A DNA stretch of 64,000 bases from Rhodospirillaceae bacterium (GTDB taxonomy: Bacteria; Pseudomonadota; Alphaproteobacteria; Rhodospirillales; Magnetospirillaceae). The stretch covers positions 1 to 64,000 of the forward strand of contig JASLCK010000007.1 of assembly GCA_030151865.1 (NCBI GenBank), in the 5' to 3' direction. Position numbers and translations under genes: made by a program. The notes under the pieces are model-generated. The model was not told the DNA's origin. It worked only from the letters and a program-made list of their open reading frames with translations, and made no database searches. Numbering within the stretch: the first letter of the stretch is position 1; each line of letters begins with the position of its first letter. Shown here in pieces: positions 1 to 7,504 of this stretch.

Positions 1-244
1 AGTCGACGTGAGCGTAGTGGCGGTTCTGGGTCTCATACTCGACGTGAGCGGTCGAGATGGTGATGCCACGGGCCTTTTCTTCAGGGGCCTTGTCGATCTG
101 GTCGTACGCGGTAAAGGTCGCGCCACCGGTCTCTGCCAGGACCTTGGTGATTGCCGCGGTCAGCGAGGTCTTACCATGGTCAACGTGACCGATGGTGCCG
201 ATATTGCAGTGAGGCTTATTGCGCTCAAACTTTGCCTTAGCCAT
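1..244 (-). CDS. tuf: Elongation factor Tu, N-terminal part (runs off the window edge)
   Basis: The minus strand from 244 encodes the first 81 residues of EF-Tu, the GTPase that delivers aminoacyl-tRNA to the ribosomal A site. The protein opens [20 protein letters not shown], the usual EF-Tu start. The P-loop GHVDHGKT is at residues 19-26 and the switch I motif RGITI at 59-63. The reading frame is open to base 1, so the gene is only truncated by the window. It lies just downstream of two tRNA genes on the same strand, an arrangement common in alphaproteobacteria, and is probably co-transcribed with them. Confidence 0.97.
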   Translation of the reverse strand, partial: MAKAKFERNKPHCNIGTIGHVDHGKTSLTAAITKVLAETGGATFTAYDQIDKAPEEKARGITISTAHVEYETQNRHYAHVD

Positions 245-296
245 TTCTCACAACCCGTCTAGTTCTATACGGCCAAAATTCAATTGATCGGCACAA

Positions 297-370
297 TGGA
301 GCGGGTGATGGGAATCGAACCCACACAACCAGCTTGGAAGGCTGGGGCTCTACCATTGAGCTACACCCGC
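297..370 (-). tRNA. tRNA-Gly (anticodon TCC)
   Basis: Read on the minus strand, the 7-bp acceptor stem GCGGGTG pairs with CACCCGC. The D arm, an anticodon arm with stem CCAGC/GCTGG and loop CTTCCAA (anticodon TCC), and a T arm with the GGTTCGATTCC core all fold. The discriminator base is T and the CCA end is encoded (297-299). The gene sits 53 nt upstream of tuf and 46 nt downstream of tRNA-Tyr. Confidence 0.97.
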
Positions 371-416
371 CGATCTCGGCCCGCCGACCTGCGCACTAAA
401 GCGCGAAGCGAGGTGA

Positions 417-502
417 TGGTGGAGGGGGTTGGATTTGAACCAACGTAGGTGTACACCGGCAGATTTACAGTCTGCTGCCATTGACCGCTCGGCCACCCCT
501 CC
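417..502 (-). tRNA. tRNA-Tyr (anticodon GTA)
   Basis: This is an 86-nt class II tRNA on the minus strand. The acceptor stem GGAGGGG pairs with CCCCTCC, the anticodon loop is TGTAAA within stem CAGAC/ATCTG giving anticodon GTA, there is a long variable arm, and the T arm carries GGTTCAAATCC. CCA is encoded at 417-419. The long variable arm together with GTA identifies tyrosine. It is the first gene of the tRNA-Tyr, tRNA-Gly, tuf series. Confidence 0.97.
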
Positions 503-542
503 ATGTCGCCGTGTCTAGGACCGGTGCGACGGGAGCCCGGAA

Positions 543-569
543 GTAATAGGATTTCGGGTCTGGTGTCAA
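543..569 (-). promoter_or_regulatory. Probable sigma-70 promoter of the tRNA-Tyr/tRNA-Gly/tuf unit
   Basis: On the minus strand a perfect -35 hexamer TTGACA (564-569) is followed after 15 nt by TATTAC (543-548), then a GC-rich discriminator, and tRNA-Tyr starts about 40 nt further on. The spacer is shorter than the usual 17 nt, so the -10 assignment is less certain than the -35. Confidence 0.45.
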
Positions 570-678
570 CGGCAAAAAAACGGTTAAAACAGATTTTGTT
601 GATTTTTTTTCGTTTTCGGGCCGAAAGCCCCACCCCCGATTGACCGGCGCAACCGTTGCGTCACCTGGAAGGAAAACC

Positions 679-1563
679 ATGTCGCGTCCCCGTCCTCCGC
701 ACCGCCCTCAAGCCGCCTCTGCCCCCTCTGGACAGGACGCTGCCCGTTCGGGACGCGGCAAGCCTGCCCATAAAGGCGGCGGGCAAAAAGCAGGGGGCCA
801 GAAGACCAGCGGCCGGGGCACCGGCGGCGGCTTGTGGCTGTGGGGCCAGCATCCGGTTCTATGCGCCCTGGCCAACCCCGAACGCAAATGCCGCCGCCTG
901 CTGGTCACCGCCGAAGCCCTGCGCACCCACGGCCCGGCGATCAGCGCCCTGGCCCAGCAGCATCCCCTGCCCCAGCCCGAGCAGGTGGACCGCTCCGATA
1001 TCGACGCCCTGCTGCCGCTCGGAGCCGTGCATCAAGGCATCGCTCTGGCCGCCGAGCCCCTGCCCGCGCTGGATGTGCAAGACTTGCTGAAACTGGCGGA
1101 AGGCCAAGAGCGCGCGGTCATCATGGTGCTGGACCAGGTCACCGACCCCCACAATGTCGGGGCGGTGCTGCGTTCCGCCGCCGCGTTCGGGGCGGTTGGC
1201 CTGATCGTTCCCGACCGCCATGCCCCAGATGAAACCGGCACCTTGGCCAAATCGGCGTCGGGTGCGCTGGAACGCCTGCCGCTGGTGCGCGTGATTAATC
1301 TGGTGCGCGCCCTGGAGGAACTGAAGGAAGGCGGCTTTTGGATCGCCGGTCTGGCGGGCGAGGCCACCCAGACCATGGCCCAGGCCAAGCTGTCGGGCCG
1401 CATCGCCCTGGTCATGGGCAGTGAAGGTGAAGGGCTGCGCCGCCTGACCCGCGAACATTGCGACCATCTGGTCAAGCTGCCGCAAACCGATCTGGTGGAA
1501 AGCCTGAACGTCTCCAACGCCGCCGCCGTTGCCCTGTACGAACTGGTGCGCGATCGCTTCTAA
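679..1563 (+). CDS. rlmB: 23S rRNA/tRNA 2'-O-ribose methyltransferase, TrmH/RlmB type (SpoU family)
   Basis: This 294-residue SPOUT methyltransferase probably methylates the 2'-OH of the conserved G in 23S rRNA helix 80 (RlmB role) using SAM. The first ~55 residues are a basic, Gly/Ser-rich disordered tail; the substrate-binding domain follows. The three SpoU motifs are NVGAVLRS (from 159), GSEGEGL (from 247) and SLNVSNAAA (from 275), which form the knotted SAM site. An in-frame ATG exists at 640, but the ATG at 679 has AAGGA 5 nt upstream and is preferred. It is divergent from the tRNA/tuf unit, and its 3' end overlaps the convergent deaminase gene by 4 nt. RlmB versus a related TrmH paralogue cannot be settled by eye. 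Confidence 0.9.
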   Translation: MSRPRPPHRPQAASAPSGQDAARSGRGKPAHKGGGQKAGGQKTSGRGTGGGLWLWGQHPVLCALANPERKCRRLLVTAEALRTHGPAISALAQQHPLPQPEQVDRSDIDALLPLGAVHQGIALAAEPLPALDVQDLLKLAEGQERAVIMVLDQVTDPHNVGAVLRSAAAFGAVGLIVPDRHAPDETGTLAKSASGALERLPLVRVINLVRALEELKEGGFWIAGLAGEATQTMAQAKLSGRIALVMGSEGEGLRRLTREHCDHLVKLPQTDLVESLNVSNAAAVALYELVRDRF

Positions 1564-2084
1564 GCGCCTGTCCCGGTCTGATCGGAGACCACCTTGGGCC
1601 CATAGGTCAGACCGGGATTGTTTTCCTTCCATCGGGTAAAGACCGCCCGCCCCTCCTCGGCCAGAAGCTGCTGTCCGGCAATCTGGCGGGCGGCGGCGGG
1701 CTTGCCGATTTCCTGATAGATCAGGGCGTCGCCAAAACCAATCGCCTCGGCGTCACGACGGCTGTTGGCCCAGACAATCCGCCCAATTCCAGCCCAATAG
1801 GCCGCCGCCAGACACATCGGGCAGGGCTCGCAACTGGTGTAGAGCACCGCGCCGTCCAGATGGTCCTGCCCCAAGGCGGAACTGGCGGTGCGGATGGCCA
1901 CCATCTCGGCGTGAGCGGTAGGATCATGGTCCAGCAGCACCCGATTGGCCCCCTCGCCGATCAGCCGCCCCTGCGACACGATGACCGCGCCGAACGGACC
2001 GCCCTTGTCACCGTCCAGGTTACCCGCCGACAGCGCGATGGCGTGGCGCAGCCATACTTCGTCGTTATTTTCACACTTACCCAT
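1560..2084 (-). CDS. Nucleoside/guanine deaminase (cytidine-deaminase fold)
   Basis: This 174-residue zinc deaminase carries HAE (58-60), with the proton-shuttling Glu60, and PCPMC (87-91), whose Cys88 and Cys91 bind zinc with His58. The segment after the zinc site, with AIGFGDA (114-120) and a C-terminal stretch rich in Trp/Asn, resembles bacterial guanine deaminase GuaD (guanine to xanthine plus ammonia) more than the tRNA adenosine deaminase TadA, which lacks this tail. Substrate is inference. It converges on rlmB with a 4-nt overlap and is divergent from cysQ, separated by about 150 nt. Confidence 0.85.
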   Translation of the reverse strand: MGKCENNDEVWLRHAIALSAGNLDGDKGGPFGAVIVSQGRLIGEGANRVLLDHDPTAHAEMVAIRTASSALGQDHLDGAVLYTSCEPCPMCLAAAYWAGIGRIVWANSRRDAEAIGFGDALIYQEIGKPAAARQIAGQQLLAEEGRAVFTRWKENNPGLTYGPKVVSDQTGTGA

Positions 2085-2238
2085 CGTTTAATCTCATCCC
2101 TTTTCCTTTGTTGGACGGCACTTTTATCCAAGTGTCGATTGGATGACTCGGTTAAGGCAAATTGCAGCTTGATCAACGCCGTCGAGGAGAGGAAAGTCTG
2201 AGCCCTTCCGCGCCCATCCCGCCACAAGGATTTGCACC

Positions 2239-3033
2239 GTGACCGATGTTCTTGCCCTTTTGCCCGCTCTTCGCACCCTGGCCCGCGAGGCGGGTGACGC
2301 CATTTTGGACGTCTATGGCAGCGATTTTACGGTCAAGAACAAGGACGATGCCTCGCCGGTGACCGAGGCTGATGTGCGGGCGGAAAAGATCATCCTGGCC
2401 GGGCTGGCCCAACTGACCCCCGCCATCCCCGTGGTGTCGGAAGAAGCCGCCGCTGCCGGAGTCCAGGTCGATATTTCCAACGGCGTGTTCTGGCTGGTCG
2501 ATCCGCTGGATGGCACCAAGGAATTCGTCAAGCGCAACGGCGAATTCACCGTCAATATCGGCCTGATCTCCAATGGCCGCCCCATCGCGGGCGTCCTGTT
2601 CGCCCCGGTGTTGAACCGTCTGTTCCTGGCTGGCCCCGGCATCGCCACGGTAGAAGACCCTGACACCGCGCCGCGTCCCATCCATGTCCGCCGCCCACCC
2701 ACCGACGGCCTTGTGGTACTGGGCAGCCGCTCCCATAAAGACTCGCCCGCTCTGGGGGATTTCCTAAAGCAGTTCCCGGTGCGCGAGATGCGCAATTCCG
2801 GCAGTTCGCTCAAATTCGCCCTGGTCGCGGCGGGGGAAGCCGATATGTATCCGCGCTTTGGCCCCACCATGGAATGGGATACCGCCGCCGGTCATGCCGT
2901 GCTGAATGCCGCCGGGGGCTGCCTGACCCTGCCCAACGGCCAGCCACTGGTCTATGGCAAGCCCCGCTTTGCCAATCCGGAAGTGGTGGCCTGGGGCAGC
3001 GCCGAACCGCGTCCGCAGGGCGACAACCGCTAA
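2239..3033 (+). CDS. cysQ: 3'(2'),5'-bisphosphate nucleotidase CysQ
   Basis: This 264-residue inositol-monophosphatase-fold enzyme dephosphorylates PAP/PAPS, recycling the by-product of sulfate assimilation and of carrier-protein phosphopantetheinylation. The metal-binding signature DPLDGTKEF starts at residue 88, an SEE triad lies at 68-70, and the second signature EWDTAAGHAVL is near residue 215, as in CysQ. Start: the GTG at 2239 gives the expected N-terminus. It stands alone between the deaminase and a nucleotidyltransferase, with no other sulfur genes nearby. CysQ is preferred over generic inositol monophosphatase because of the KEFVKRNGEFTVNI stretch. Confidence 0.92.
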   Translation: MTDVLALLPALRTLAREAGDAILDVYGSDFTVKNKDDASPVTEADVRAEKIILAGLAQLTPAIPVVSEEAAAAGVQVDISNGVFWLVDPLDGTKEFVKRNGEFTVNIGLISNGRPIAGVLFAPVLNRLFLAGPGIATVEDPDTAPRPIHVRRPPTDGLVVLGSRSHKDSPALGDFLKQFPVREMRNSGSSLKFALVAAGEADMYPRFGPTMEWDTAAGHAVLNAAGGCLTLPNGQPLVYGKPRFANPEVVAWGSAEPRPQGDNR

Positions 3034-3152
3034 TCCCCCATCCCCCAGGATGACCGGACCGCCGCGCCTGTGCTATCATGGTGCGGTTGAAAAGCCGTGC
3101 TTGCCCGCAACGCCCCAGAGCCTTCGGGACCGGCCGCAAAAAGGGTTGCGCC

Positions 3153-3566
3153 ATGCAGGAACGCCGTCACAGCCGCCACGGCCTGGCGGAAGTCACCGTC
3201 TGGGTTCCCGCCGAAAAGGTGGAAGCTGTCAAAAGCTATGCCCGACGCATCGGGCAACGCCGCGCCGCGCCCTCGTGCGATGATGTGCTGGAACGGTTGC
3301 GCCAGCACCGCCACAGCTTTGACCGCTTTGGCGTGCGTTCGCTGTCGCTGTTTGGATCGGTGGCCTGCAACGAAGCCAAGCCCCATTCCGATATCGATCT
3401 TTTGGTGGAATTCCTGCCGGGTCGTCCGTCCGGCTTGTTCGAATTCGTCGAATTGAAGCATGCCCTGGAAGGGCTGCTGGGCCGCCCCGTCGATCTGACC
3501 ACATCGGCCAATCTGAAATCGCGCATCAAGGCCCGTATCCTGGGACAGGCTATCCGGGCCTATTGA
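3153..3566 (+). CDS. MNT-type nucleotidyltransferase with an N-terminal helical/strand extension (MntA-like)
   Basis: This 137-residue protein has a C-terminal minimal nucleotidyltransferase domain with the polymerase-beta signature LFGSVA (66-71) followed by SDIDLLVEF (79-87). Asp80 and Asp82 are the metal ligands. Residues 9-32 (RHGLAEVTVWVPAEKVEAVK...) look like a short ribbon-helix-like element. MNT proteins usually act as AMP-transferring antitoxins paired with a HEPN toxin (MntA/HepT, type VII). No HEPN gene is adjacent here; the next gene is a LuxR regulator. An earlier in-frame start at 3078 is possible but has no clear ribosome-binding site. Confidence 0.75.
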   Translation: MQERRHSRHGLAEVTVWVPAEKVEAVKSYARRIGQRRAAPSCDDVLERLRQHRHSFDRFGVRSLSLFGSVACNEAKPHSDIDLLVEFLPGRPSGLFEFVELKHALEGLLGRPVDLTTSANLKSRIKARILGQAIRAY

Positions 3567-3719
3567 TCCTTCGACCATCGCCAAACCCAGGGTTTCCCTG
3601 AACTTTGATCAGGTAAAAAGCCTTCTCAAAGAGAGGATAAGGCGTTGTCACCCATCACAGAAATGTGAAAGATTAAATCGCTCGCCATGCGGGGGTTTGG
3701 CTGGGCGACGAGGGGAAAA

Positions 3720-4433
3720 GTGAAGGAAATCTTCGATTTTCTGAATGATCTGGCTGACGCCGAAAGCGAAACGGCGGAGCAGCAAGTCTTGGCGCGCCAC
3801 CTTGCCCGCCTTGGCATGCCACTTTACTGCTATGCCAATATGGGCCGCCAATACAGCTCCCCCCTGGTCGTCACCAACTTTCCGACCAGTTGGGTAAGAC
3901 ATTATGCAGAGAGCGGCTATATCGAACAGGATATAGTTATACAATATGGCCGTAAGGCGATTCTTCCCTATCGCTGGCAATCCTTAATCACAAAATGCAA
4001 AGTCAATTCAATCCAAAGACGCATATTTCAGGAAGCATCACTGCATGGGTTGCATGATGGACTTGCCATACCGATCCAAGGTTATGGCCACGACTTCGCA
4101 ATTTTGTCCCTTGCAGTGACGGAACGCGAATTTCCCCGCAGTATGGAGGCCAATAAGCATCAGGCCCACCTGATCGCCCTGCACTACCATTCAGCGACTG
4201 AGGCAAGAAACCAGCCGGAACAGCAAACCCCGGAAGTCAATCTGTCGCCCCGCGAAATTGAATGCCTGAAATGGATCTCAAAGGGCAAGACAGCGTGGGA
4301 AATCGCCCAGATTCTAAAAATCTCGGAACGCACCGCCGTTTATCACATTGAAAATGCCAAACGGAAACTGGGCGTCAATACCCGCAACCATGCGGTTGCA
4401 AAAGCCATTACCCTTGGCCTGATTGAACCCTGA
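3720..4433 (+). CDS. LuxR-family regulator with autoinducer-binding domain (LuxR solo)
   Basis: The protein is 237 residues from the GTG at 3720, which has AGGGG 4 nt upstream; an in-frame ATG at 3687 lacks such a site. Residues ~15-155 match an acyl-homoserine-lactone-binding domain: a Trp-x3-Tyr pair, an acidic D, and PYRWQSL supplying the conserved second Trp. In the usual D-P pair the Pro is replaced (QDIVIQ). Residues 175-237 form a GerE helix-turn-helix (LSPREIECLKWISKGKTAWE). No luxI synthase is in the window, so it may respond to signals made elsewhere. The surrounding DNA is less GC-rich than its neighbours. Confidence 0.88.
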   Translation: MKEIFDFLNDLADAESETAEQQVLARHLARLGMPLYCYANMGRQYSSPLVVTNFPTSWVRHYAESGYIEQDIVIQYGRKAILPYRWQSLITKCKVNSIQRRIFQEASLHGLHDGLAIPIQGYGHDFAILSLAVTEREFPRSMEANKHQAHLIALHYHSATEARNQPEQQTPEVNLSPREIECLKWISKGKTAWEIAQILKISERTAVYHIENAKRKLGVNTRNHAVAKAITLGLIEP

Positions 4434-4547
4434 AACTCTAGGGCTTCTGCCCCTTTTCTCCTGCATATCCTTACAGGTGCCTCCCCGGCTGGGGATGGGC
4501 TCCAATGCCCTCAACGACAGTAAGGTATAGGGAAGGAGCCCCCGTCC

Positions 4548-4736
4548 ATGACTTCGGGAACTCGACTGGAACAAGCCTGCGCAATCAAAGCAGCCCTTAA
4601 CGGCCTTTATGAGGACGCCTGCGACGCCAATCTGAAGATGGTCGCACATATGATCGGGGTGGCGCTGGAAGCGGTTGCCGAGGTCACAGACCGCCCGCAA
4701 CCAAAACTGCGACTGCTCAAGGGCGGACTGGGCTAA
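4548..4736 (+). CDS. Small protein of unknown function (62 residues)
   Basis: This short gene has a good ribosome-binding site: AAGGAG ends 8 nt before the ATG. The product begins MTSGTRLEQACAIKAALNGL, is predicted largely helical in the first 50 residues and ends in a basic tail (KLRLLKGGLG). It has no signal peptide, membrane segment or recognisable motif. It lies 114 nt after the LuxR solo on the same strand and converges with the DUF188 gene. The regulator may control it, but this is not shown. Confidence 0.55.
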   Translation: MTSGTRLEQACAIKAALNGLYEDACDANLKMVAHMIGVALEAVAEVTDRPQPKLRLLKGGLG

Positions 4737-4753
4737 CCCCGCCCAGGCGCCCG

Positions 4754-5206
4754 CTAAGCGCCACGCCGCCGCATTTGCTGCACCAACCGTTCCAACCCAT
4801 CCAGGAAACGTGAGCGGTCCTGCTTCCCATAGGGACGCGGACCGCCTGTGACCTCCCCCGCATCGCGCAAGTCGGTCATCAGATCGCGCACGGCCACCGC
4901 CATGCCGATCGAGCCTTCATCGAAGGCCTTGCCACGATGATCAATCCCCAACGCCCCCTTGGCCAAACAACGGGCCGCCAGCGGCACGTCGGCGGTCACC
5001 ACCAGATCCTCGGACCCGATCAGTTCGACGATCCGATCGTCGGCGGCGTTCAGACCTTCGGCGACAACGATCTGCTGAACCGGGCCTCCATCGAAGCCAC
5101 GCATCCAACTGTTTCCCACCATGACAACCGGAATGTGGTGCCGCAGCGCCACCCGAACCGCCTCGTCCTTGACCGGACAAGCGTCGGCATCAACAAAAAT
5201 TTTCAC
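4754..5206 (-). CDS. DUF188 / YaiI-YqxD family protein (PIN-like fold)
   Basis: The protein is 150 residues from a GTG start preceded by AGGTGG; this gives the family's usual N-terminus VKIFVDADACPVKDE and usual length. The family has a PIN-like nuclease fold. Acidic residues in FVDADACPV, the AADDRIVEL segment and VVTADVPLAAR are candidate metal ligands. The C-terminal GGPRPYGKQDRSRF is also typical of the family. The cellular role is not established. A longer reading frame reaches 5284, but the extra residues are not conserved-looking and the DNA there is AT-rich. Confidence 0.88.
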   Translation of the reverse strand: MKIFVDADACPVKDEAVRVALRHHIPVVMVGNSWMRGFDGGPVQQIVVAEGLNAADDRIVELIGSEDLVVTADVPLAARCLAKGALGIDHRGKAFDEGSIGMAVAVRDLMTDLRDAGEVTGGPRPYGKQDRSRFLDGLERLVQQMRRRGA

Positions 5207-5613
5207 GTGCCACCTATGCGAAAGATTTATAAACCCAGACAGGCTTATCGCCTGATCGGGAAAGATATTGGGGCGGAGAACCATCTAAAAGATTAAGAAT
5301 TATAACAAATAAAAACTCATCACGATGATCAATTTATTGGTATAAAAATACAAAGGCACCGCAACAAACCCTACACCTTTGCTTAATTGACCACCCCATA
5401 CATTCAAGACACTGAAAATAATAAATTTATTATATGATAAAACACAAAATAATGCCCTGGCTGACTTTGATCAAGTCTATGACCTTGGTAGAAATCCAAG
5501 GCTCTAATTCAGTGGTATTAACACTAAAATTTATTGACCCACCCCTCTGAATATCCCATATGTCAGACATACGCTTGGATGAGCCGCAAGCCGCCGGGAT
5601 AAAGAGAGGACCA
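5207..5613. other. AT-rich intergenic spacer between the DUF188 and PAS genes
   Basis: About 400 nt without a convincing gene, markedly AT-rich against its surroundings. It contains a perfect 16-bp palindrome ATAATAAATTTATTAT (5418-5433) and a TTTGATCAAG sequence near 5466 resembling an FNR half-site pair without the standard 4-nt spacer. It presumably holds the promoter of the aerotaxis pair and of the minus-strand DUF188 gene. The palindrome could be an operator. Confidence 0.5.
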
Positions 5614-6138
5614 ATGTCGGACAAAGCACAGCACCTGACGGGACGAGAACGGACTTTTGATCAAGATCAGATCATTGTCAGCAAGACCGACCTGACGGGC
5701 CGCATCACCTATGTCAATGACATTTTCCTCGACGTCTCCGGCTATAGCGAAGCCGAAGCCATGGGGCAACCCCACAGCCTGGTGCGACACCCCAATACCC
5801 CCCGCTGCCTTTTCCAATTGATGTGGGAATATCTGGACGCGAACCGCGAAATTTTCGTCTACATCAACAATCGGGCGATCAACGGGGATCATTATTGGGT
5901 TTTGGCCCACATCACGCCCACCTTCAACCTGAAGGGCGAGAAAGTCGGGTATCACTCGAATCGTCGGGTGCCGCGCCCAGAACCGGTGCAAAAGCTGCAA
6001 CCCCTGTACGACAAGCTGTTGCAAGAAGAACGACGTCACTCCGACCGCAAAGTTGGCCAACAGGCCGCTTACGGCATGTTGATGGACATCCTTAAGCAGG
6101 AAGGTAAGCCCTATGCCGAATTTGTCCTCAGTCTCTAA
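5614..6138 (+). CDS. Aer-type PAS domain protein (aerotaxis/redox sensor subunit)
   Basis: This 174-residue soluble protein starts at the ATG at 5614, with GAGAGGA just upstream. Residues ~20-135 form a PAS domain very like the FAD-binding PAS of E. coli Aer: [19 protein letters not shown], then [13 protein letters not shown]. Arg and His of the Aer VRHPD motif are kept, but Asp is Asn. There is no membrane segment and no signalling domain in this chain. Its 3' end overlaps the following transducer gene by 26 nt in another frame, so the two are translated together and probably form one receptor. Confidence 0.85.
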   Translation: MSDKAQHLTGRERTFDQDQIIVSKTDLTGRITYVNDIFLDVSGYSEAEAMGQPHSLVRHPNTPRCLFQLMWEYLDANREIFVYINNRAINGDHYWVLAHITPTFNLKGEKVGYHSNRRVPRPEPVQKLQPLYDKLLQEERRHSDRKVGQQAAYGMLMDILKQEGKPYAEFVLSL

Positions 6139-7402
6139 GGCCAAGCTGGCGCTCTACGCTTCGGGCGCGGCCGTCTTTGTGGTTGCCCTCGTTTCGCTGA
6201 TCCTGGGGGACTGGACGCCTGCGGTACTGTCGGCCCTGACGCTGATTCCGGTTCTGATGGGCATCAACGCCATCAACCGCGCCAGCGCCAGCATCGACAA
6301 GGCCGTCAAGGTCTGTGAACAGGCCGCCAAGGGCGATCTCAACAGCCGCATCCTTGATATTCGCGGCAAGGGCAACGTCGCCTTTATGCTGCGCAACGTC
6401 AATCGCCTGCTCGATCTGACCGAAGCCTTCTGCAAGGAAGCCGAAGCGGCCATGCAGGAAGCCAACGAGCGGCATTATTACCGTAAGATCATCACCACCG
6501 GTCTGCGCGGCGATTTCGTGCGCCATGCCACCACCATCAACAGTTCGCTCGACCTGATGAAGCAGCGCGACGATGATGCGCTGCGCTTCGCCCAGGACAA
6601 TGTGCGCACCCTGGTGCAGGAAGTGTCCTCGGCCTCGGCCCAGTTGAAGGCCAGTTCGCAGCGCCTGACCCGCAATGCCGACGAAACCGTGAGCGAGGCC
6701 CTGACTTCAGCTGCCGCCGCCGAGCAGGCTTCCGCCAATGTGCAGGCCGTCGCCGCCGCGACCGAGGAACTGGCGTCCTCCTTCGGCGAGATCAACCGTC
6801 AGGCCACCTTGTCGACGCAAATCTCGTCCGAAGCGGTGGAAACCGCCGAACGCACCGACGGCACCGTGCGCGAACTGGGCGACGCCGCCCAGCGGATTGG
6901 CGGGGTGCTGACCCTGATCCAAGACATCGCGGGCAAAACCAACCTTTTGGCCCTGAACGCCACCATCGAAGCAGCGCGGGCGGGCGAGGCCGGTAAGGGC
7001 TTTGCCGTGGTGGCGGCGGAAGTCAAGAACCTGGCCAATCAGACGGCGCGCGCCACCGAAGAAATCGCCAACCACGCCAACCAGATCCAAACCGCTTCGG
7101 GCGGGGCTGCCGACGCCATCCGCGAAATCGCCCAGACGGTGGCCCATATCCAGGAAACCTCGACCGCCGTTGCGGGCGCAGTGGAAGAACAGAACGCCGT
7201 TACCCTGGAAATTTCGCGCAATATCGCCGAGGCCGCGACCGGCACCAATTCGGTGTCCGAATGCGTCGCCATCGTGCGCCAGACCGCCGAACAGACCAGC
7301 AGCGAAGCCATGGAAATCTCGGCAGCCGCCGATTCCCTGGCCCAGCGGGCTTCGACCCTGCAAACCCAGGTGGACCGCTTTATCGCCAGCATTCACGCCT
7401 GA
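6113..7402 (+). CDS. Methyl-accepting chemotaxis protein without its own sensor domain
   Basis: This 429-residue transducer has two closely spaced hydrophobic segments (about 10-30 and 33-52), leaving essentially no periplasmic domain. HAMP-like helices and a long coiled coil follow. The conserved hairpin tip is recognisable as [21 protein letters not shown] and continues with [12 protein letters not shown], as in CheA/CheW-binding receptors. The start at 6113 has GGAAGG upstream and lies inside the preceding PAS gene. The layout is that of Aer divided over two chains, with the PAS partner supplying redox sensing. Confidence 0.92.
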   Translation: MPNLSSVSKAKLALYASGAAVFVVALVSLILGDWTPAVLSALTLIPVLMGINAINRASASIDKAVKVCEQAAKGDLNSRILDIRGKGNVAFMLRNVNRLLDLTEAFCKEAEAAMQEANERHYYRKIITTGLRGDFVRHATTINSSLDLMKQRDDDALRFAQDNVRTLVQEVSSASAQLKASSQRLTRNADETVSEALTSAAAAEQASANVQAVAAATEELASSFGEINRQATLSTQISSEAVETAERTDGTVRELGDAAQRIGGVLTLIQDIAGKTNLLALNATIEAARAGEAGKGFAVVAAEVKNLANQTARATEEIANHANQIQTASGGAADAIREIAQTVAHIQETSTAVAGAVEEQNAVTLEISRNIAEAATGTNSVSECVAIVRQTAEQTSSEAMEISAAADSLAQRASTLQTQVDRFIASIHA

Positions 7403-7417
7403 TTTTCAGCACTGAAC

Positions 7418-7458
7418 AGCAAAAAGGCCGGGAAGACTATCTTCCCGGCCTTTTTGCT
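7418..7458. terminator. Bidirectional rho-independent terminator
   Basis: A perfect 18-bp inverted repeat (7418-7435 and 7441-7458, loop ACTAT) has an A-run at one end and a T-run at the other. It separates the convergent chemotaxis transducer and pgi genes and can end transcription from both sides. Confidence 0.92.
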
Positions 7459-7504
7459 GGCGATGTTCTGCGCTTTCGGCAAGCGGAGCAGTCCGAAGCC
7501 GACT

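Noticed and set aside
4754..5284. Extended DUF188 start at 5284
   Set aside because: The family's N-terminus begins at the GTG at 5206, which has a ribosome-binding site; the extension is AT-rich and unlike the family.
5657..5670. TTGAT-CAAG-ATCAG, a 9/10 match to an FNR box
   Set aside because: It lies within the PAS coding sequence (codons for TFDQDQ), about 45 nt after its start codon, not in a promoter position.
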